From the IMG/VR virus record IMGVR_UViG_3300041955_000768, positions 1 through 33,670 of that record: a DNA stretch of 33,670 nucleotides. One strand, 5' to 3'. This document shows, piece after piece, positions 21,291-29,177 of this stretch (positions are counted from its first letter, which is position 1; the number at the start of each line of letters is the position of its first letter). The stretch comes from a virus. Both the position numbers and the translations under genes were made by a program. Under the pieces are notes generated by a model. The model saw only the letters and a list, made by a program, of their open reading frames with translations. It was not told the origin of the DNA and did no database searches.

Positions 21291-22137
21291 CTCTACAGCC
21301 CGCACTGTACGCAAGCTGCCCAAGGGGGGGGACTCAGTACCGGCGGTAGGGGGGACTTATAGCGCCGGCGAATGGCCAGCCTGGAACGTGCAGCGTAAGC
21401 CGATCGCGTGGCTGAAGCCAAATCCGCGCAACGCGAAAAAGCATGGGCCTGAACAGATTGCGCAGCTGCGCGCGTCCTTCCGGCAGTTCGGCTGGACGAT
21501 GCCTGCGCTGGCGCGGGATGATGGCATGCTTATCGCCGGCCACGGCCGGATTGAAGCTGCCAAGCTGGAAGGCGCGACAGAAGCGCCGGTTATCATCCCG
21601 GCCGGATGGACCGCCGATCAGTTCCGCGCCTATGCGCTCGCCGACAATCGGATCGCGGAAAATTCCGATTGGGACGAAGAACTGCTGGCACTGGAACTGG
21701 CCGATCTGAAAGTGGCCGGCGCCGATCTGTCGCTTGATCTTGGCTTCAGCGCCAAGGAACTGACGCGCATCCTGGCGCCGGCGCCCACGCCAGGCCAAAA
21801 CGATCCGAACGCCGCGCCGGAAAAACCGGAAGCGCCGATCGCGAGCGGTGACAACATATCGACGTTTAATCTCGACGAGCCATTGCCTGCTCGCCAGGAT
21901 GATTCAAACGAACCGAAAGCACCAATCTCGCGGGCCGGCGATGTGTGGCTTCTCGGGTGTCACAGATTGTTGTGCAGTGCTTCCACGAAGGGCGCGGTAA
22001 GTGAGCTCGGCGCTGACGTCGCGGTGAAAAGCTGGCAAGCCTTTGCCGGTGAGAAAGCAATACTGGAAGGTGACGGCCGCAACTTCGATGCGATCGCCGT
22101 CGATCGCGGCACGGCCGCGGCTGTTGTGGCCGCGTAG
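21274..22137 (+). CDS. ParB-methyltransferase protein lacking its methyltransferase core
   Basis: A 287-residue protein. Residues ~35-125 are a ParB-like domain (PIAWLKPNPRNAKKHGPEQI, GMLIAGHGRIEAAKL) followed by the usual ALADNRIAENSDWDEELLAL. Next comes GDVWLLGCHRLLCSAST, which in full-length phage ParB-methylases starts an N4/N6 methyltransferase domain. The SAM and catalytic parts (DPPY and the FxGxG region) are missing. After about 14 residues the sequence jumps to SWQAFAGEKAILEGDG and FDAIA, which resembles the normal C-terminal end of those enzymes. So it looks like an in-frame internal deletion joining both ends. It probably has no methyltransferase activity. I chose 21274; the frame is open back to 21166, but that part looks unnatural. 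Confidence 0.7.
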   Translation: MARRRDSTARTVRKLPKGGDSVPAVGGTYSAGEWPAWNVQRKPIAWLKPNPRNAKKHGPEQIAQLRASFRQFGWTMPALARDDGMLIAGHGRIEAAKLEGATEAPVIIPAGWTADQFRAYALADNRIAENSDWDEELLALELADLKVAGADLSLDLGFSAKELTRILAPAPTPGQNDPNAAPEKPEAPIASGDNISTFNLDEPLPARQDDSNEPKAPISRAGDVWLLGCHRLLCSASTKGAVSELGADVAVKSWQAFAGEKAILEGDGRNFDAIAVDRGTAAAVVAA

Positions 22138-22144
22138 TCGCGCG

Positions 22145-22891
22145 ATGGCTGAAGGTCAACAGGAAAGCGGCATTATCAGCAGCGCGCTCGGCGCGGCGCT
22201 GTTGCAGATCGAACCGAAAGATTTTAGAGCGCTTGAACGCAAAGGTTTTTTCGTTCCGAGTAGCAAGGATCAATTTCGCCTGGTCGAAGTGGTGCGCGGT
22301 TATATCCGCTTCCTGCAAAAAGAACGCGCTGCCACGGGGCGCACGTCGGCGGAAGCGGCGGCCCACATCGACCTAGGCGAGCGGCGTTTTTTCGAATTAT
22401 TGAATGACGGATCGATCACGCGCGCTGAAAGCTATGATCTGGATGCCGTGCGTGTTCAATACATCCGTCATCTGCGCAAGGTCGCATCGGGCCGAGGATC
22501 AAATCCAAATATCGATCTGGGAACCGAACGCGCACTGCTGACGCGCGAGCAAGCCGAAGCGGTTTCGATGCGTAATCGCCTGGCGCGCGGCGAACTTGTC
22601 GTGATCGAAGAAGTCGCGCGGCAGGTTGAGGGTGAATATGCCGTGGTCCGGCAATTGTTGCTGGCGATCCCCGGCAAGATGGCCGATGTGCTGGAAGGAA
22701 TGAGCCGCGAGCAACGCGAGGCGGCCATAGCAAAGGAAATCACAGAGGCGTTGAATGAACTTCACACCCCCGGCAACCGCGCGGTCGATGGCGAGCGCGA
22801 AGCCGCTGCCGATCGGCCGGCTGGAACTGAAGGCGCGCTTGCGCCTGTGCCGCCGGGCGCTGAAGCCGCCGCCGCGCCTGTCGCTGATTGA
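22145..22891 (+). CDS. Terminase small subunit (Nu1-like)
   Basis: A 248-residue protein. A winged-helix-like N-terminus (GFFVPSSKDQFRLVEVVRGY) and a second DNA-binding part (HIDLGERRFFELLNDGSITR) lead to the helical core (LLTREQAEAVSMRNRLARGE, VVRQLLLAIPGKMADVL) typical of Nu1-type small terminases. The tail is Ala/Pro-rich. It recognises the packaging site and partners with the GpA-type large subunit next to it. The start at 22145 replaces an open frame from 22043 whose first part overlaps the previous gene. The end overlaps the large subunit by 137 bp. Confidence 0.85.
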   Translation: MAEGQQESGIISSALGAALLQIEPKDFRALERKGFFVPSSKDQFRLVEVVRGYIRFLQKERAATGRTSAEAAAHIDLGERRFFELLNDGSITRAESYDLDAVRVQYIRHLRKVASGRGSNPNIDLGTERALLTREQAEAVSMRNRLARGELVVIEEVARQVEGEYAVVRQLLLAIPGKMADVLEGMSREQREAAIAKEITEALNELHTPGNRAVDGEREAAADRPAGTEGALAPVPPGAEAAAAPVAD

Positions 22892-25800
22892 GTGGGCGGA
22901 TACCTATCGTTACGTCGCCGACAAAACTTCTGCCAGTCCCGGCAAGTGGCGCACAGCAACGCAGCCGGTTGCATTTGGGCCTATGGCCGCGATCACGGAA
23001 GGCGATACGCATACCGTGACCGTGATGGCCGGCACGCAGGTCGTTAAAACCGAATTCCTGATCAACGTCGCCGGCTACTACATCCACCAGGACCCTTCGC
23101 CGGTCCTGCTGGTGCAGCCGACACAAAGCGCTGCGCAGTCATTTTCCAAGGAACGGTTTGCGCCCACGATCGAAGCGACGCCGGCGCTGCGCGACCTGGT
23201 GCAGGTGCCGCGCTCGCGCGATAGTGAAAACACGATCACGCATAAGGCTTATCCCGGCGGATCGCTGGATTTTGTCGGCGCCAATTCGCCCACCGATCTC
23301 GCGTCGCGGCCGAAGCGGATCATCTTGTGCGATGAGGTTGACAAGTATCCGCCGTCCGCGGGCGCCGAAGGTGATCCGCTCAAGCTCGCGGAAGAACGCG
23401 CATCGACCTACAAGGCGCTCAATCGCGCCAAGTTCGCGCGCACCTGTTCGCCCACGGTCGAAGGCGCGTCGCGTATCGGCCGTGAATACAAGGCTTCGGA
23501 TCGGCGCAAGTGCTACGTCGCGTGTCCCTTTTGCGAATTCGAACAGGTTCTAACCTGGTCGCATGTTCGCTGGGATCGCGACGCGACCGCCGCACACCTT
23601 CCCGAAACAGCAGCGATCGTTTGCGAAAAGTGTGGGACGATCTGGTCGGAACGCGATCGTGCCGCCGCGCTGGATGGGTTGGCGGGTGCGCCGGCGTTCG
23701 GCTGGCGCCAGACAAAGCCTTTCAGTTGCTGCGGCGAAGAACAGGTGCCGGAAGCGTGGGACGATCGCGGCCGCGCGCGTTGCACGCTGTGCGGCAGTCA
23801 GGCATCCTACAATGGCCACGCCGGCTTCCACATTTCGAAGCTTTACAGCAAGCGCCATCGCCTCGCGGAAATCGTGCAGGAATTCCTGGATGCGCAGGGC
23901 AATCCGGAACTGCTGAAGAAGTTTACGAACACGGCGCTGGCCGAAGAGTGGAAGCAGCAGGTCGGCGAAGGCTTCAGCAACGATGATCTGAAGTCCCGCG
24001 CCGAAGTGTACGGGCCGGAAAGTCTGCCGGACGCGATCCGCGCGGTGACCGCCTATACTGACGTGCAGGGCGATCGGCTGGAAACGCAGCTGATCGGATG
24101 GGGACCTGACGAAGAATCCTGGCCGTTCCAGTACACGGTCATCAATCTTGATCCGGCGCAGCCCGCGGCATGGGCCGAACTGGATCGGCTGCTGCTAAGC
24201 GTGTTCAAGACGGTCACGGGTCGCGTGCTGCGCGTCGCCGCCGCCGGCGTCGATGCGCGCTATCAAACCGCGCAGGTGCTGGATTTCTGCCGGCGCCGGC
24301 GCAGCCGCCGCGTCTTCCCCTGCATGGGCACCGCTGGCCCGCGGCCGCTGTGGCCAAGCCGCGCCAGCCGCACGAAGACAAACGAACCGATCTATTTGAC
24401 GGGAGTCGATTCGGGCAAAGAGTCGCTGATGGCGCGGCTGAAGATCGAACCGCCGGCGCCTGGCGAGCGTAAGCCCGGCTTCATTCATTTCCCGGTCGCC
24501 GATCCCGCCGCCGGCACCGACGGATTCAATGCGGCCTATTTCGAACAGTTGACTGCGGAACGCCGCGAAGTACGATTGCGCATGGGCCAGCCTTATAGTG
24601 TTTGGATTTTGCCGCCCGGCAAACGCAACGAATGCTTCAGCGCCGATACTGAAGTGCTGACCGATAGGGGCTGGAAGCTGTTTTCCGAACTAGATAGATC
24701 GGAAGCTGTCGCCACGGTCAATCTGTCTAATGATCTGATAGAGTATCAGCCTCCTACAGCATACATCGATCGCGCTTATAGCGGCGAAATGGTCGCGCTT
24801 CATGGTAGGCGCATTGATGCGCTAGTGACGCCGAACCACCGAATGATCACTTGCTCGGCGCGAAGCATTTGGAAGGGTCGCGAAAGGCCGCGCGATATAT
24901 TGGCTAAGGACCTGAAGGATTTCCACGGCCTAAAATATTCTTCTCGCTGGATTGGTGATGACAATCTAATCTTCGTGCCCGCTCCTGTCAGCAAACAGGG
25001 CCGAGAAATTACCTCGGCCTTAACATTAGATCGCGGCGATCTCGCGGAGTTTTTTGGCTGGTATATTTGCGAGGGATGTTCATGGAAGTCCCCTCACGAT
25101 GTGCGGACCATAATTTCACAAAATGAAGGGCCGAAGGCTGAAACGATTCGTTCTCTTCTGAGACGGCTGCCGTGGCGTTTTAGAGAAAGCAAAAGGGGCG
25201 ATTGCGTCAACTTTATAATCAATTCGCGTCAGGCATTCGATTTGGTTCAATCTTGCGGCGCCGGCGCGCCTAATAAAAGAGTTCCGCGTTGGATTCTCGA
25301 ATCCTCTCCCAAGGTTCTGGAGCGATTTTTCGCGGCCTGCGTTGCTGGCGATGGTTGGACTGACGACGCTGGGCATCGCACCGTTGCTACGACAAGCAGG
25401 GGATTCGCTGACGATCTGCAGGAATGTCTTGTCAAAATGGGCCGCGGTTCCACCAATAAAATAGTTCAACCGGACTCATCCATAATCAGGCTTCGCGGCG
25501 AGCGTTGGAATTGCCTCCCTCAGTATCATGTCAATGAAATTAGAACCAAACACATTTGGCTGAAGGGCGCGGATGAAAACGGTGGTTCAATTATCGGCCG
25601 CGTGAATTATGTCGGACGCGTTTATTGTATTACCGTGCCGAACGGCACTTTGATTTGTCGTCGCAACAGAAAGACTTTTATTGCCGGCAATTGTCTCGAT
25701 ACTTATGTGGGCGCGCTCGCCGTGCGCAGATCTCTGCCGCGCTACATCGAACGCGGGTTGGAATTTGCAATTGCCAATAAGCAGGCGGGAGCGCCGACTC

Positions 25801-26009
25801 CAGCCGCGCCGGCGGCGGACGGCGCCGCGGAAGTTATCGCCGGCGCGGCGGCCGTGGTTGCGAACGTTCCATTGATCGCTGATCCTGTCACCGAAGAAGA
25901 CGCAAGCGGCGCCGAACGGGTTGCGCATCAGGAATTCGCGGCCGCGCAGCCGCGGCCGGACTTCATCCGCGCGCGGCCGAATTGGTTAAGGCGCGATCGG
26001 GAGGTGTGA
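22755..26009 (+). CDS. Terminase large subunit (GpA-like), intein-interrupted
   Basis: A 1084-residue reading frame. The N-extein is residues 1-626 (22755-24632) and the C-extein 980-1084 (25692-26006), so the spliced protein has 731 residues, normal for GpA terminases. The ATPase shows a Walker A-like segment at ~90 (AGTQVVKTEF) and Walker B at ~188 (IILCDEVDKYP). Two Cys pairs fit a zinc module (CPFC, CEKCG), with more at CTLCG. The nuclease domain starts near YTDVQGDRLETQLIGW and continues with VDARYQ. The conserved NE-CLD segment near its end is where the intein sits. The ATG at 22755 is preceded by GAGG. It packages phage DNA into the prohead at the portal. Confidence 0.9.
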   Translation: MNFTPPATARSMASAKPLPIGRLELKARLRLCRRALKPPPRLSLIEWADTYRYVADKTSASPGKWRTATQPVAFGPMAAITEGDTHTVTVMAGTQVVKTEFLINVAGYYIHQDPSPVLLVQPTQSAAQSFSKERFAPTIEATPALRDLVQVPRSRDSENTITHKAYPGGSLDFVGANSPTDLASRPKRIILCDEVDKYPPSAGAEGDPLKLAEERASTYKALNRAKFARTCSPTVEGASRIGREYKASDRRKCYVACPFCEFEQVLTWSHVRWDRDATAAHLPETAAIVCEKCGTIWSERDRAAALDGLAGAPAFGWRQTKPFSCCGEEQVPEAWDDRGRARCTLCGSQASYNGHAGFHISKLYSKRHRLAEIVQEFLDAQGNPELLKKFTNTALAEEWKQQVGEGFSNDDLKSRAEVYGPESLPDAIRAVTAYTDVQGDRLETQLIGWGPDEESWPFQYTVINLDPAQPAAWAELDRLLLSVFKTVTGRVLRVAAAGVDARYQTAQVLDFCRRRRSRRVFPCMGTAGPRPLWPSRASRTKTNEPIYLTGVDSGKESLMARLKIEPPAPGERKPGFIHFPVADPAAGTDGFNAAYFEQLTAERREVRLRMGQPYSVWILPPGKRNECFSADTEVLTDRGWKLFSELDRSEAVATVNLSNDLIEYQPPTAYIDRAYSGEMVALHGRRIDALVTPNHRMITCSARSIWKGRERPRDILAKDLKDFHGLKYSSRWIGDDNLIFVPAPVSKQGREITSALTLDRGDLAEFFGWYICEGCSWKSPHDVRTIISQNEGPKAETIRSLLRRLPWRFRESKRGDCVNFIINSRQAFDLVQSCGAGAPNKRVPRWILESSPKVLERFFAACVAGDGWTDDAGHRTVATTSRGFADDLQECLVKMGRGSTNKIVQPDSSIIRLRGERWNCLPQYHVNEIRTKHIWLKGADENGGSIIGRVNYVGRVYCITVPNGTLICRRNRKTFIAGNCLDTYVGALAVRRSLPRYIERGLEFAIANKQAGAPTPAAPAADGAAEVIAGAAAVVANVPLIADPVTEEDASGAERVAHQEFAAAQPRPDFIRARPNWLRRDREV
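24633..25691 (+). mobile_element. Intein with LAGLIDADG homing endonuclease
   Basis: A 353-residue insert in frame within the terminase. It begins at Cys (CFSADTEVLTDRG, splicing block A), has block B (ALVTPNHRM), and ends with GRVYCITVPNG, ICRRN and TFIAGN, followed by the +1 Cys. The residue before the final Asn is Gly instead of the classic His, a variant common in phage inteins. Two LAGLIDADG-type motifs lie at 25041-25076 (LAEFFGWYICEG) and 25317-25358 (LERFFAACVAGDGW), each with the acidic residue. It splices itself out and, by inference, homes into intein-free terminase genes. The DNA is visibly poorer in G/C than the flanking exteins, supporting transfer. Confidence 0.9.
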
Positions 26010-26010
26010 T

Positions 26011-26250
26011 GTGCCGCGGGAAATCCTTGTGCGGGATATCAAGACCTTCAAGCTGAAGGCGCGGGGCGATGCCGGCAGCGGCCGCACGCATCTGCTGAAG
26101 GCATTCGCCGGCTTTGCAAAGCAGTTCGGCGTCGAAGTGACGCTTTGCAATGAAGATCATCACGTAGTGGTGACAACCACGAAGGCGCAGCGTGTTGCGC
26201 TTTTTCTTTTCAATCGCCGCGCGGCGAAGAACCAAACATCGGGGAAGTAA
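26011..26250 (+). CDS. Small basic protein after the terminase
   Basis: A 79-residue protein read from a GTG start, chosen because GGAGGTG ends four bases upstream and lies across the terminase stop. It opens MPREILVRDIKTFKLKARGD and ends RRAAKNQTSGK, with a central helix and strands. Proteins of this size between terminase and head-tail joining genes are usual in lambda-like modules. No family is recognised. Confidence 0.6.
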   Translation: MPREILVRDIKTFKLKARGDAGSGRTHLLKAFAGFAKQFGVEVTLCNEDHHVVVTTTKAQRVALFLFNRRAAKNQTSGK

Positions 26251-26254
26251 GCAG

Positions 26255-26500
26255 ATGGCATTTACGCAAGGCCAGCTGACGGCGATCGAAAATGCCATCG
26301 CATCGGGCGCGACTCGCGTCAGCTATGACGGAAAATCGGTGGATTATGGCACGCTCGATAATCTGCTTCGCATCCGCAACATCATCATGCGCGCGCTTGG
26401 CCTGGCGCCGGCGAATTCGGCAACGGTCATGGTCGCGCACGATCGCGGCTTCCCCGGCCCTTCGACGTGGGGCGACGATGGCTTGACCAGCGGTTTCTGA
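26255..26500 (+). CDS. gpW-like head-tail joining protein
   Basis: An 81-residue protein. FTQGQLTAIENAIASGATRV and SYDGKSVDYGTLDNLLRIRN match the gpW-type layout (helix, two-strand hairpin, helix) by eye, and the length and place between terminase and portal fit. It would close the portal ring before tail attachment. GGGGAAG precedes the ATG at 26255; the longer frame from 26192 overlaps the previous gene. Confidence 0.75.
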   Translation: MAFTQGQLTAIENAIASGATRVSYDGKSVDYGTLDNLLRIRNIIMRALGLAPANSATVMVAHDRGFPGPSTWGDDGLTSGF

Positions 26501-26503
26501 TTT

Positions 26504-28132
26504 ATGAACCGCCTGGATCGACTGATCGGATATTTTGCGCCACGATCGGCGATAACGCGCATCCGCGCGCGCGAAGCTATCCGTGCTTATGAAGGCGCTT
26601 CCGTTGGCCGCCGGTCATCGGCCTGGAAGACCTTGCACACGGCGGCGAACGCGGAGATCCAGCTGGCGCTGCGGCCGCTGCGCGATCGCTCGCGCGATCT
26701 CGCGCGCAATACGCCGCATGCGCCGCGCATGATGGATATTTTTGTTGGTCACACGATCGGCAATGGCCTGGTGCCTGTTCCGGCCACCGGCAGCGATCGC
26801 ATCGACAAGAGCGTGCAGCAGCTGTGGGAGGATTGGTGTGCGCAGGCCGACGTGACCGGCCAGCTGCACTTCGGCGCGCTGCAGGCGCTGGCGCTGCGCT
26901 CCACCATCGAGTCCGGCGAAGTGGTGTCGCGCTTCATCGATATCCCGATCGATGAAAAGATAAACGGCAAGACCGTTGCCGTGCCGATGCAGCTGCAGCT
27001 TTTGGAATCCGATTACATCGATCAGTTCCGCGATGGCCTTTACGCTGACGCCCGCGAGGCCAACGATAGCCGTCTGGTGCGCACGCGGCTGGGCGTTGGC
27101 CTCGGCGACTATGACAAGCGCATCGGCTTGTGGCTGTGGCCCTATCATCCCGGCGAAATCACGACGCTGAATATGCGGCCGCTGATTTCGAAATTCGTGC
27201 CGGCCGATGAACTGGTCCATATGTTCAAGGTGCTGCGGCCTGGCCAGGTGCGCGGCGTGCCGTGGTTCGCGCCGATCCTGACGACCGCGCGCGAACTCGC
27301 CGATTTCATCGATGCGGCGAACGTGAAGGCGCGCATCGAAGCGTGCTTCGCGGGCTTCATCGAAAACGATGATCAAACCGTTCCGTTGCTTGATCCATCG
27401 CAGGCCGGCACCGCGGCGACGATCGATGTTGCCAATCCGCAAGCCATGGTCACTTCCTTTGAACCTGGGATGATCAAGGAACTGCGCCAGGGCCAGGAAA
27501 TCAAGTTCGCGCAGCCGACTTCGAACACGCAGATCGATCCGATGCTGATCTATAATCTGCAGGCGATGGCCGCCGGCGTTGGCTGCACTTACGATCAGGC
27601 GACGGGCGATCTGCGCCAGGCCAGCTATATCAGCCTGCGCGCCGGCAAGCTGGATTTCTGGCGCCTGGTATCGCAGCTGCAGGCCCATACCGTGCTGCCA
27701 ATGATGTGCAAGCCGGTATGGGAACGCTTCATTTCGCGCGCCGTGCTGGCCGGGCGCCTGGCGCCGCGGCGCGAAGGCTATCCCTGCACTTGGGTTACGC
27801 CGGCGCGCGAGGCGATCAATCCGAAGGACGATCTGGATGCGGAGCGCAACGAGGTGCGCGCCGGCCGGATGACGCCGCAGGAATTCATCGCGTCGAAGGG
27901 CGGCAACTGGCGCCGCACCATCGATGACACGGCGGCGTTCTTCAAACGCAGCGATGAAGCGCAACTGAAATTCGATATCGATCCGCGTTACGTGGATCAG
28001 CACGGCCGCCAGCCGCCGGCGACGGCGCGCGCCGCATCCGATGCGGACAGTGAGGATGACGCGACCGATGCGGCAGCCGATGCCGCGCGCGCGGCAGAGA
28101 ATGCGGGCAACGTCGCTCGCCTTCGGCGATAA
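26504..28132 (+). CDS. Lambda-family portal protein
   Basis: A 542-residue protein of the lambda gpB type: start with Arg-rich helix (AREAIRAYEGA), then ARNTPHAPRMMDIFVGHTIG, QLWEDWCAQADVTGQLHFGA, and PADELVHMFKVLRPGQVRGV, all typical of that family. The end is an Ala/Asp-rich tail. It forms the dodecameric ring through which DNA enters the head. It sits directly after the gpW-like gene and before the prohead protease, the canonical order. Confidence 0.9.
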   Translation: MNRLDRLIGYFAPRSAITRIRAREAIRAYEGASVGRRSSAWKTLHTAANAEIQLALRPLRDRSRDLARNTPHAPRMMDIFVGHTIGNGLVPVPATGSDRIDKSVQQLWEDWCAQADVTGQLHFGALQALALRSTIESGEVVSRFIDIPIDEKINGKTVAVPMQLQLLESDYIDQFRDGLYADAREANDSRLVRTRLGVGLGDYDKRIGLWLWPYHPGEITTLNMRPLISKFVPADELVHMFKVLRPGQVRGVPWFAPILTTARELADFIDAANVKARIEACFAGFIENDDQTVPLLDPSQAGTAATIDVANPQAMVTSFEPGMIKELRQGQEIKFAQPTSNTQIDPMLIYNLQAMAAGVGCTYDQATGDLRQASYISLRAGKLDFWRLVSQLQAHTVLPMMCKPVWERFISRAVLAGRLAPRREGYPCTWVTPAREAINPKDDLDAERNEVRAGRMTPQEFIASKGGNWRRTIDDTAAFFKRSDEAQLKFDIDPRYVDQHGRQPPATARAASDADSEDDATDAAADAARAAENAGNVARLRR

Positions 28133-28147
28133 AGCGGAGCGAACAAA

Positions 28148-29065
28148 ATGCCGTGGACTTCAGATGATGCCGGCGATCATACGCATCACGCCGACACCGC
28201 TTCGAAGAAAAAGGCGTGGGCGGATACCGCCAATGCTGCGTTGAAGGCCGGCAAATCGGAAGCCGACGCCATCAAGGAAGCCAATGCCGTGGTTCTGAAA
28301 ATGAGCGCTGACGGTCGCGCCGCCGCGATCAGGCAGATGCTCAAGGGCACTGCGATCGAAACCCGCTTCGCCACGTTCAAGCCGTCGACCTATGACGCCA
28401 AGGCGCGCACGGTCGAAGTGGTCATGTCAACCGGCGCCGCGGTCGAGCGCTATTACGGCACCGAAGTTCTTTTGATCGAAGCCGGTGCCATCAATCTGGA
28501 ACGTCTCGCCAGCTGCGGCGTGCCGGTTATCGATAGTCACAATGTCTTCGGCATCGGCGGCGTATTCGGCAATCTGCAGCGCGCATGGCTCGATGCCGGG
28601 CAGCTGCTGGGCCTTTTGCTGTTCGACGATAGCGAAGCCGGCCGCAAGGCCGAAGGGCTTGTGGCGCGCGGCATGATCCGCGCCGTTTCGATCGGCTACC
28701 GCGTTGACGAATGGAAGATCACCGATCCGGACGGCAACGTGATCGATCCGGAAAAAGAACGCATGCAGTGGGATGTGAAATACACCTTCACTGCGATCCG
28801 CTGGACCTTGTTCGAAGTGTCGCTGGTTTCCGTGCCGGCGGATCAGGATGCCGTGTTTCGGTCGCACGCCGGCGCCGGCGGCATTGAACATTTCAATCCC
28901 GAATTGTTGGCGCAATCGCGCGCCGTCACGCTGCGCAGCGGCAATCTTTCCATCACTTACGAATTCGGCGCGCGCGGCGCACCTATCGCCGCCGGCGACG
29001 CATCTTCGAATGATGCCGCACTGGCCCGTATGCGAGCGCGGCAAGCGATCGCTGCGCGTTCCTAA
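28148..29065 (+). CDS. Prohead protease (S78 type) with N-terminal extension
   Basis: A 305-residue protein. Residues 1-55 are an extension starting PWTSDDAGDHTHHADT, a ChaB-like pattern, often fused to phage proteases. The protease core follows: VPVIDSHNVFGIGGVFGN supplies the catalytic His (about residue 128) and MIRAVSIGYRVDEW the Ser (about 180); FEVSLVSVPADQDAVF ends the core. It cleaves the capsid protein's N-terminal scaffold part during maturation. GGAG lies eight bases before the ATG. The capsid gene follows 112 bp later. Confidence 0.85.
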   Translation: MPWTSDDAGDHTHHADTASKKKAWADTANAALKAGKSEADAIKEANAVVLKMSADGRAAAIRQMLKGTAIETRFATFKPSTYDAKARTVEVVMSTGAAVERYYGTEVLLIEAGAINLERLASCGVPVIDSHNVFGIGGVFGNLQRAWLDAGQLLGLLLFDDSEAGRKAEGLVARGMIRAVSIGYRVDEWKITDPDGNVIDPEKERMQWDVKYTFTAIRWTLFEVSLVSVPADQDAVFRSHAGAGGIEHFNPELLAQSRAVTLRSGNLSITYEFGARGAPIAAGDASSNDAALARMRARQAIAARS

Positions 29066-29177
29066 AAGTCAGTTCATCAAGCTTTAGTTCTGCGTCGCCT
29101 CATTGGCCCTTCGGCAAGGCAATCGGGTCGCGCTTGGCAAAAACCTTGGCGCCCTCTTCACAAAAGCGAGGATAGCT

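Noticed and set aside
26615-28003. A 462-codon minus-strand frame
   Set aside because: It is the mirror of the portal gene, which has clear family motifs.
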